A stretch of 8,167 nt of DNA from Dysgonamonadaceae bacterium (GTDB lineage Bacteria; Bacteroidota; Bacteroidia; Bacteroidales; Azobacteroidaceae). Under the pieces are notes generated by a model. It was given only the letters and a program-made list of their open reading frames with translations. It made no database searches and was not told where the DNA came from. The first letter of the stretch is position 1; each line of letters begins with the position of its first letter. The stretch is taken from the NCBI GenBank assembly GCA_031282925.1, contig JAITCT010000268.1, forward strand, positions 1-8,167, written 5' to 3'. The position numbers and the translations under genes were made by a program. Of the stretch, positions 1 through 5,519 are shown in pieces.

Positions 1-696
1 AATCGCTTTGAGTTTATAGCATCTGTCGGTATTGGCGTTAATTTTGCTTTTGATAATGAAGCTACCACTCCAGCATTTACATCGGTGGTTGGACGGGTTG
101 CTATACGCGCTAATTATAATTTGACCGAAGATCTTGATCTTTACGTTGAGCCTGCGGCATATATTACCGATCCGGAATTTGACGGATATAAAGGCACTGC
201 GGTGGGCGATTTATATACACGCTTAGCAGTAGGCGTACAATATACTTTTAACAAAAAAGGTTCTTCAGGGAAGCTAACTATAGATGAGCTTGATCGTTTG
301 AACCGCAGAGTGAATGAAAATCGCGATTTGATTGAGAAATTAGGCGACAGGTCAAAACCGGCTTCTTCTCCCGAATTGTTGCCCGAATATATTCATTTTG
401 TTTTGAATTCTTACCGCGTCGGACAAAGTGAATATTCCAAGATAGAGGCTATTGCCGATTTTTTGAAGAATAATCCGGATGCAAAATTGTTACTTGTAGG
501 TTATGCGGATAAATTGACGGGTACTTCTGCTTATAATTATAATTTGAGCAAGAAGCGCGCTGTTGAGGTCAGAAACGAATTGCAGCGTCTCGGTATTAGC
601 GACAGTCGTTTATTTATTGAATGGAAAGGCGATAAAGAACAGCCTTTCACAGTGAATGAATGGAACCGCGTTGTGATTATGGTTGAAAGACGGTAA
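1..696 (+). CDS. OmpA-family outer-membrane protein, 3' part (partial at window start)
   Basis: The reading frame is open from base 1 to the TAA at 694-696, so the gene begins upstream; 231 residues are visible. Residues 1 to about 85 alternate aromatic and polar residues (for example FEFIASVGIGVNFAF and LAVGVQYTF), as in the last strands of an outer-membrane beta barrel. A short charged helical linker follows (about 90-115). Residues about 128-231 form an OmpA C-terminal domain, which binds the diaminopimelate of peptidoglycan in the periplasm. The family landmarks are present: GYAD (D170), LSKKRA (R186) and the terminal NRVVIMVER. The family's usual acidic and arginine ligands are therefore retained. 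The likely role is tethering the outer membrane to the cell wall; any porin or adhesion role cannot be judged without the N-terminus. A terminator follows, so it is probably not part of the downstream glycan operon. The domain call is secure; the exact barrel family is not. Confidence 0.92.
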   Translation, partial: NRFEFIASVGIGVNFAFDNEATTPAFTSVVGRVAIRANYNLTEDLDLYVEPAAYITDPEFDGYKGTAVGDLYTRLAVGVQYTFNKKGSSGKLTIDELDRLNRRVNENRDLIEKLGDRSKPASSPELLPEYIHFVLNSYRVGQSEYSKIEAIADFLKNNPDAKLLLVGYADKLTGTSAYNYNLSKKRAVEVRNELQRLGISDSRLFIEWKGDKEQPFTVNEWNRVVIMVERR

Positions 697-715
697 GACG
701 TTAAAAATCGAAAGT

Positions 716-770
716 AAAAGTTTATAAACTTATGTTTTTCAAATAAAACCTGAGTTTATAGACTTTTTTT
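716..770 (+). terminator. AT-rich hairpin terminator after the OmpA-family gene
   Basis: Arms at 716-730 (aaaagtttataaact) and 753-767 (agtttatagactttt) pair over 15 positions, 14 of them Watson-Crick and one G-T. A 22-nt loop separates them, and the right arm runs into an unbroken T tract ending at 770. The left arm also contains a perfect 14-bp palindrome at 718-731. The stem is weak because it is AT-rich, but its place 19 nt after the stop and the T run fit an intrinsic terminator. The A-rich left arm makes it potentially bidirectional. Confidence 0.7.
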
Positions 771-774
771 ATTG

Positions 775-782
775 TAAGTTTG
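775..782 (+). promoter_or_regulatory. Bacteroidota -7 promoter element for the glycan operon
   Basis: TAAGTTTG is a perfect match to the Bacteroidota housekeeping -7 consensus TAnnTTTG. It lies 28 nt before the ATG at 811 and just after the upstream terminator, where a new transcript is needed. The start site would be near 788-790, giving a leader of about 22 nt. No good -33 TTTG is visible at the right distance; the equivalent stretch overlaps the terminator's right arm (agtttata). The leader (ctgcaaataaatacgata) is AT-rich with no Shine-Dalgarno core, which is usual in this phylum. Confidence 0.55.
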
Positions 783-810
783 TTTCTATAACCTGCAAAT
801 AAATACGATA

Positions 811-2127
811 ATGAAACGAACACTATATCTGATTTTGGATTTACTTATCATTTACGGAAGTATTCTCCTCGTTTATTCTTTGCTGTTTCAATTAGAAATG
901 CTTGACAATTTCGATAGAAATTTTGAGGCATTTCAAATCATAACGCCTTTTATCGGAATCTATTATCTTATCTTAATGTACATTTTCGGGTTGTATAATA
1001 TAACCCGGAAGACTGTCAATGAATTAATTTATACGGTTTTTTTGATTTCGATCCTGATGGCGGTAGGTATTATGGGGATTAGTTTTTTTGTCAGGGAAGC
1101 TGCATTGGCTTTCCCGCGAAGCGTTATCCTGTTATCTACACTTCTCTATTTTGTATTGTTGTCTTTTTGGCGATTGCTTGTTGTGTTCATATCAAGAAAG
1201 ATACATGGAATCAAAAAAATAACCATCATTGGCGATAGAGATTCTAAAATATTCGAAATGCTTATGAGTCAATATCCGGGGCATTATAAAATTGAAAACC
1301 GGTGTGCCGATTTTGATGTTTCGATTGATTTTGACGCTATTATAGAAGGTGTTGATGAAATATTTATATCTACGGATATTCCGCAGGAAATGCGGAGGAA
1401 AATCCTGGCGCTTTCGATAAAATATAAAAAAGAGGTGTTTTTTGTGCCGGAATATTATGATTTAAGTATTATGGCTTCCACCTTTGACAAGACGAATGAC
1501 TTGCCTACTTACCGGATTAATCGTCTTGAGCTTTCCCAAGAGGATGAATTTGTTAAACGGGTTGTGGATATTGTATTGGCGTGTATTGTTTTGATTATTG
1601 TTCTTCCGTTTGCTCTTATTGCCGCCTTGTTGGTTAAGTTGGACGGGGGCCCGGTCTTTTATTCCCAGGAACGATTGACGAAAAATAACAAATCATTTAA
1701 GGTGTTGAAATTCAGAACAATGATTCCTGATGCGGAAAAATTGTCGGGCCCGGTGCTGGCAGGCGAAGATGATCCCCGAATTACAAAAACAGGCAAATTG
1801 ATGCGAACAATCCGGATAGACGAAACGCCTCAGCTGATAAATATTTTTAAAGGCGATATGAGTTTTGTAGGCCCGCGTCCCGAGCGCCCGTTTTTTGTAG
1901 AACAGTTTGAGCAGGAAATTCCCGAATACCATTACCGTTCGGTGGTTAAGGCAGGATTGACGGGTTTGGCGCAGGTTGAGGGGAAATACAATACGACTGT
2001 TGAAAATAAATTGCGATATGATTTAATTTATATCAATAATTATTCGCTTTGGCAGGATTTGCTGATTATTTTGCGGACAATAAAAATTTTGTTTACGAAA
2101 AGCAGTGCGGAGGGAGTGAAATTGTAG
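811..2127 (+). CDS. Polyprenyl glycosylphosphotransferase (initiating sugar-phosphate transferase, WbaP/WcaJ-like)
   Basis: This 438-residue inner-membrane enzyme is predicted to transfer a hexose-1-phosphate from a nucleotide sugar to undecaprenyl phosphate, the first step of capsule, exopolysaccharide or O-antigen repeat-unit assembly. The N-terminal part has four hydrophobic segments (about 4-27, 44-66, 73-93, 101-126). A Rossmann-like CoA_binding_3-type domain follows (about 135-240, starting KKITIIGDRDSK). The catalytic bacterial sugar transferase domain covers about 248-432: re-entrant helix 251-274, KFRTM at 300-304, the catalytic Asp-Glu pair D337-E338 in RIDETPQLINIFKGDMS, and FVGPRPE at 352-358. 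Length and order match the long PglC/WbaP/WcaJ superfamily members, and the catalytic residues are intact. It is first in the operon, directly after a -7 promoter element. The sugar it uses cannot be read from sequence. The ATG at 811 is the first start in the frame and begins at the first membrane helix. Confidence 0.95.
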   Translation: MKRTLYLILDLLIIYGSILLVYSLLFQLEMLDNFDRNFEAFQIITPFIGIYYLILMYIFGLYNITRKTVNELIYTVFLISILMAVGIMGISFFVREAALAFPRSVILLSTLLYFVLLSFWRLLVVFISRKIHGIKKITIIGDRDSKIFEMLMSQYPGHYKIENRCADFDVSIDFDAIIEGVDEIFISTDIPQEMRRKILALSIKYKKEVFFVPEYYDLSIMASTFDKTNDLPTYRINRLELSQEDEFVKRVVDIVLACIVLIIVLPFALIAALLVKLDGGPVFYSQERLTKNNKSFKVLKFRTMIPDAEKLSGPVLAGEDDPRITKTGKLMRTIRIDETPQLINIFKGDMSFVGPRPERPFFVEQFEQEIPEYHYRSVVKAGLTGLAQVEGKYNTTVENKLRYDLIYINNYSLWQDLLIILRTIKILFTKSSAEGVKL

Positions 2128-2138
2128 GGTCGGGATTC

Positions 2139-2573
2139 ATGAATAATCATAATGAAATTAAAAATATGAACGAAGCAAAACTGATTCAACTGCCTAAAAT
2201 TTTAGACGAAAGGGGAAATCTTTCTTTCATCGAAAAAGGGCGGGGCGTTGATTTTGATTTCAAACGGGTATATTGGATATATGATGTTCCCGGGGGAGAA
2301 GTTCGCGGGGGACATGCTTTCCGGGAACAGGAAGAACTTATTGTCGCTCTTTCAGGGAGTTTTGATGTGGTTTTGCACGATGGGACGGTGGAATGCCGTT
2401 ATTCGTTAAACCGGTCTTTTATCGGACTTTATGTTCCCAAAATGTATTGGCGGAGGATGGAAAATTTTTCGACCAATGCGGTTGCGATGGCCTTAGCGTC
2501 AACGCTTTATGATGAGAGCGATTATATTTTGGATTTTGAAACCTATCTTAAATGGAAAGATAACAATGCCTGA
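2139..2573 (+). CDS. WxcM/FdtA-like sugar 3,4-ketoisomerase, first copy, altered active-site motif
   Basis: The 144-residue protein matches the small cupin-fold WxcM-like family (PF05523; FdtA, QdtA, Tyl1a). These enzymes isomerise dTDP-4-keto-6-deoxyglucose to a dTDP-3-keto-6-deoxyhexose on the way to 3-amino-3,6-dideoxy sugars. Family signatures are LIQLPKILDERGNLSFIE, YDVPGGE, RGGH, ALSGSFDVVL, LNRS and LASTLYDESDYI. The usual GGHAH histidine pair reads GGHAF here (H59, F61), and the usual LNRPYYGL reads LNRSFIGL. This copy may therefore be catalytically altered, or act with the second copy. The start is uncertain. ATG 2139 lies 11 nt after the previous stop. ATG 2166 gives a protein starting MNEAKLIQLPK, closer to the family's usual N-terminus, and overlaps the stop of a five-codon mini-ORF (2152-2169). 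An open stretch in this frame from 2049 overlaps the upstream gene and is unlikely to be translated. The 3' end overlaps the next gene by 8 bp. Confidence 0.88.
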   Translation: MNNHNEIKNMNEAKLIQLPKILDERGNLSFIEKGRGVDFDFKRVYWIYDVPGGEVRGGHAFREQEELIVALSGSFDVVLHDGTVECRYSLNRSFIGLYVPKMYWRRMENFSTNAVAMALASTLYDESDYILDFETYLKWKDNNA

Positions 2574-2994
2574 TTTTACCGTTTTTAATTGTAATGTACT
2601 GACTTTTCCGAAAATACATAACCGGGCGGGGAATATTACCGCTTTGAATAATTCGTTGGATATACCGTTTGATATAAACAGGGTTTATTATTTGTACGAC
2701 GTTCCCGGCGGCGAAAGCAGAGGCGGCCATGCGCACAGGGAGTTACAGCAGTTGATTGTTGCCGTGAGCGGGAGTTTCGACATAACGATTGATGACGGGC
2801 GCACCCAAAAAACCGTTTCATTGAACCGCCCTTATTACGGACTGCACATTTTGCCCCTGATTTGGCGGGATTTGACGAATTTTTCTTCGGGGGCAATCTG
2901 TTTGGTTTTGGCTTCCCATCAATATGACGCTGATGATTATATTCGGGATTATGAAGAATTTATACGAATGAAAACTTATGGAATATCCGGATAG
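2566..2994 (+). CDS. WxcM/FdtA-like sugar 3,4-ketoisomerase, second copy, intact motif
   Basis: This is a 142-residue cupin-fold protein of the same family as the preceding gene. By hand count, 30 of 44 residues are identical across the central block from FDxxRVY to DDG, so the pair looks like a tandem duplication or an old paired arrangement. It keeps the full RGGHAH motif (H55, H57), LNRPYYGL and LASHQYDADDYIRDYEEF, so it is the better candidate for an active dTDP-4-keto-6-deoxyglucose 3,4-ketoisomerase. The ATG at 2566 lies inside the end of the first copy (stop 2571-2573), which suggests translational coupling. A longer open stretch from 2509 would add 19 residues unlike the family and was not chosen. 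The product would need a PLP aminotransferase (FdtB/QdtB type) to become an amino sugar, and none is in this window. The TAG stop at 2992-2994 is followed in the same frame by 14 open codons and then the next gene. Confidence 0.91.
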   Translation: MPDFTVFNCNVLTFPKIHNRAGNITALNNSLDIPFDINRVYYLYDVPGGESRGGHAHRELQQLIVAVSGSFDITIDDGRTQKTVSLNRPYYGLHILPLIWRDLTNFSSGAICLVLASHQYDADDYIRDYEEFIRMKTYGISG

Positions 2995-3036
2995 AACAGC
3001 GCAGTTGTTTCCACAAAAAATAGCCGTCAACGATAT

Positions 3037-4521
3037 ATGCGTTACAGGATTTTCATAAGCAGCGTACAATGGGAATTTGCAAATGAACGCCGAATGTTAG
3101 CGGATTATCTGCAAAAAGATGCCTTATTTGCAAGGTTTTTCGATATATTTATTTTTGAAAATCTTCCGGCTAAGGATTGGCAACCCGAAAAAGCATATAT
3201 TGAGGAAGTAAAAAATTGCGATATTTTCCTCGTTTTATTGGGAAAAGAATATGGTTATGAATTTCCGGACGGCACATCGCCAACTCAACGCGAATATGAA
3301 ACAGCGACGGAAAATAATAAATATCGCCTTGCTTTTTTATCTGGTGTTTCCGAAAATGAACGCCATGCTAAAACACAACTTCTTGTAAAGCAAATTGCAG
3401 ACAATGTTGTTTACAAAATGTTTTCATCACCTTCGGAATTGTTGAGCGGCGTTTATTCCGCTCTTATTAATTTTCTTTCCGAAAAAGGAGAATTACGTAA
3501 TGAGCCGTTTGATAAAAGTCCGAATCGTGATGCCGAATTATCAGATTTATCGGATGAAAAAATAGAATGGTTTGTACGGTTGGCAAAAGCAGAGCGAAAT
3601 TTCCCTTTATCAATCAGTGATGGCAAAGAAAAAATTCTTACTCATTTAAACTTGTTGAACAGAGGAAAAATCACCAATGCCGCTATTCTGCTTTTCGGCA
3701 AACAGCCGCAACGTTTTTTTCTGACTTCGGAAGTGAAATGTGCTCATTTTCACGACATAAGAGTTCAAAAACCAATACCATTTTATCAGGTTTACAAGGG
3801 GAATCTTTTTGAACTGGTAGACCAGGCGGTTGATTTTGTACTTTCCAAAATTGATTTGGCGATAGGAACAAGGAAACGCAGTATTGAAGCGCCTACTGCA
3901 TATGAGATACCGGTTGATGTGATAAAGGAAGCTATTGTCAATGCTGTTGCGCATCGAGATTACGACAGTACGGCAAGCGTACAGGTAATGCTGTTTCGAA
4001 ACAGGTTGGAAGTATGGAATCCGGGAAATTTACCTCCGCAGTTAACGATTGAAATACTGAAGAACAATCACGGCTCTTATCCTCATAATCCGTTAATTGC
4101 CGACGTATTATATTATGCTCATTACATAGAGCGAATGGGTACGGGAATACAGGATATAGTTGAAAAATGCGCTGATTATGGTTTACCGGAACCGCAATTT
4201 GCATTGCGGGATGGTTTTGTTACAACTATTTATAGGAAACAGGGCATTGCATACGAAAAAGTCAGTGAAGAAAGCGGTGAAATAAACAAAGAAAAAGTTT
4301 CTGAAAATTCGGAGAAAACTGTGGAGAAAACTGTGGAGAAAATACTCAAACTCATTAAAGAAAATCCCGCCGTTACACAGTCGGAATTGATTAAAATAAC
4401 AGGCTTGTCAAGGCGCGGCATTGAGTGGAATATTGCACAGCTTAAAGCCAAAGGCATGATCGCTCGCGAAGGTCCTGATAAAGGAGGGTGTTGGAAAATA
4501 AATAACAAAGCAAAAAAATAG
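3037..4521 (+). CDS. DUF4062 / GHKL-type ATP-binding / winged-helix protein, function unknown
   Basis: The 494-residue protein is built from three recognisable parts. Residues 1 to about 100 are a DUF4062 domain: RIFISSVQWEFANERR at the start, an acidic DIFLVLLGKEYG strand (G69-G73) and TQREYE (83-88). DUF4062 is a Rossmann-like domain found at the N-terminus of STAND NTPases and related signalling proteins. Residues about 165-390 match the ATP-binding region (HATPase_c_4) of AlbA_2/RecG-like regulators: KITNAAILLFGKQPQRFF, an N-box EAIVNAVAHRDY (E298, N302), EVWNPGNLP (325-333) and ERMGTGIQDIV (365-375). After a Lys/Glu-rich linker, residues about 430-490 form a winged helix-turn-helix (TQSELIKITGLSRRGIEWNI). 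The AlbA_2 domain that usually comes first in this family is absent, with DUF4062 in its place. It lies between sugar genes, 42 bp after the ketoisomerase stop and 2 bp before the acyltransferase. The ATG at 3037 fits the DUF4062 N-terminus. A regulator or a defence/stress sensor are both possible; neither is shown. Confidence 0.86.
   Translation: MRYRIFISSVQWEFANERRMLADYLQKDALFARFFDIFIFENLPAKDWQPEKAYIEEVKNCDIFLVLLGKEYGYEFPDGTSPTQREYETATENNKYRLAFLSGVSENERHAKTQLLVKQIADNVVYKMFSSPSELLSGVYSALINFLSEKGELRNEPFDKSPNRDAELSDLSDEKIEWFVRLAKAERNFPLSISDGKEKILTHLNLLNRGKITNAAILLFGKQPQRFFLTSEVKCAHFHDIRVQKPIPFYQVYKGNLFELVDQAVDFVLSKIDLAIGTRKRSIEAPTAYEIPVDVIKEAIVNAVAHRDYDSTASVQVMLFRNRLEVWNPGNLPPQLTIEILKNNHGSYPHNPLIADVLYYAHYIERMGTGIQDIVEKCADYGLPEPQFALRDGFVTTIYRKQGIAYEKVSEESGEINKEKVSENSEKTVEKTVEKILKLIKENPAVTQSELIKITGLSRRGIEWNIAQLKAKGMIAREGPDKGGCWKINNKAKK
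4311..4341 (+). repeat. 12-bp direct repeat in the linker of the DUF4062-ATPase gene
   Basis: The unit ggagaaaactgt occurs at 4311-4322 and 4323-4334, followed by a partial third copy (ggagaaa). It encodes EKTVEKTVEK in the charged linker before the winged helix. Unit length is a multiple of three, so copy-number change by slippage would alter linker length without a frameshift. From memory, similar EKTVEKTVEK linkers are common in this protein family, so this may be ordinary. Confidence 0.7.
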
Positions 4522-4523
4522 CC

Positions 4524-5519
4524 ATGTACAGTTTCGCGCCATACACCGGTGAATATGAATCCCAGTGGGATCAATTTGTAGGAACGGATTCTATAAACGG
4601 TACTTTTTTACATTCCCGTAATTTTTTGAATTATCATCCTGAAAGCTGTTTTGCGGATTGTTCGTTTTTGATATTTAAGGGCAATCATCTTGCGGCTGTG
4701 ATTCCTGCCTGTGTGGTTACGGAGAACAGCGGGAAAATATTTTCTTCCCATGCGGGCAGTACTTTCGGGGGGCTGGTGATTCACCGGAAATACTATACCG
4801 CTTCAAATGTTATAGAAATGATACAGGGTTTGGAAGATGCCTTGAAAGCGGATGATTATAAAGAAATCAGGATGAAAATTACTTCTGACCTGTTTTCTTC
4901 GGAAAAGAGCGATTTGCTCCAGTATGCGTTGTCTTATTGCGGTTACGGCAGTTATGGCGAGTTGAGTACATACATTGATTTTGAATGTTATAAGCCGGAT
5001 ATAAGAGAAAATTTCGGACATGGGCAGAAGGAAAATTTAAGGCTGGCGTTGAAAAACGGTTTAACATTTAAAAAACTTGATTCGGACGGGGATATTGCCT
5101 GTTTTTATGCTGTTTTGTCAAAAAATTTGATGAAATTTAATGCCAACCCGGTTCACAGGCTTGAAGAATTACTGGATTTGAAGCGAAACCGGTTGAAAGA
5201 TATTGTTGATTTTTACGGCGTGTTTTTTGAAGGGCGGATGATTGCCGGCGCGATGACATTTCAATTTGATTCGGTTATCCACACGCAATATTTGGCGGCG
5301 GATTCCGATTATTCCGCCCGCCGTCCGATGACCTGCCTGTATTATAATTTGATTGAAACCGTGCGGGAAAACGGATTTAAAAAGTTGTCGTGGGGCATTT
5401 CGACGGAAAAGCGCGGCAGGATATTAAACGGAAGCCTGTTATCTTTTAAGGAGTCTTTTGGAAGCAAATATATTTTGAACAGGGGATTTTATAAAATACT
5501 CCGATATGCAGAAGGGTAG
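4524..5519 (+). CDS. FemAB/GNAT-like acyltransferase (BioF2-like, Acetyltransf_6 type)
   Basis: The 331-residue protein has the two-lobed look of the FemAB/BioF2-like GNAT group. The N-terminal lobe opens with YESQWDQFVGTDSINGTFLHSRNFLNYH and contains SSHAGSTFGGLVIH. The second lobe (about 160-320) includes VDFYGVFFEGRMIAGAMTF (228-246), HTQYLAA, MTCLYYNLIETVRENGFKKLSWG and the closing LLSFKESFG (305-313), which is characteristic of the group. Members transfer acyl or aminoacyl groups to amino groups. Beside ketoisomerases of a 3-amino sugar pathway, the likely job is N-acylation of a nucleotide-linked or lipid-linked amino sugar, replacing the hexapeptide-fold FdtC/QdtC enzymes; this is inference from context. 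No signal peptide is seen, so it should be cytoplasmic. The ATG is 2 nt after the upstream stop, and the end overlaps the next gene by 14 bp, so it is firmly in the operon. Family call good; substrate unknown. Confidence 0.8.
   Translation: MYSFAPYTGEYESQWDQFVGTDSINGTFLHSRNFLNYHPESCFADCSFLIFKGNHLAAVIPACVVTENSGKIFSSHAGSTFGGLVIHRKYYTASNVIEMIQGLEDALKADDYKEIRMKITSDLFSSEKSDLLQYALSYCGYGSYGELSTYIDFECYKPDIRENFGHGQKENLRLALKNGLTFKKLDSDGDIACFYAVLSKNLMKFNANPVHRLEELLDLKRNRLKDIVDFYGVFFEGRMIAGAMTFQFDSVIHTQYLAADSDYSARRPMTCLYYNLIETVRENGFKKLSWGISTEKRGRILNGSLLSFKESFGSKYILNRGFYKILRYAEG

Noticed and set aside
2049..2138. N-terminal extension of the first ketoisomerase starting at 2049
   Set aside because: It would overlap the end of the sugar transferase gene by 79 bp and add 30 residues that do not resemble the family.
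2509..2565. N-terminal extension of the second ketoisomerase starting at 2509
   Set aside because: The extra 19 residues lie within the coding region of the first copy and do not fit the family; ATG 2566 fits well.
4230..4574. 114-codon minus-strand frame opposite the end of the DUF4062-ATPase gene
   Set aside because: It is antisense to a well-supported coding region, low in complexity (Ser/Phe-rich from reading the Lys/Glu linker backwards) and without recognisable motifs.
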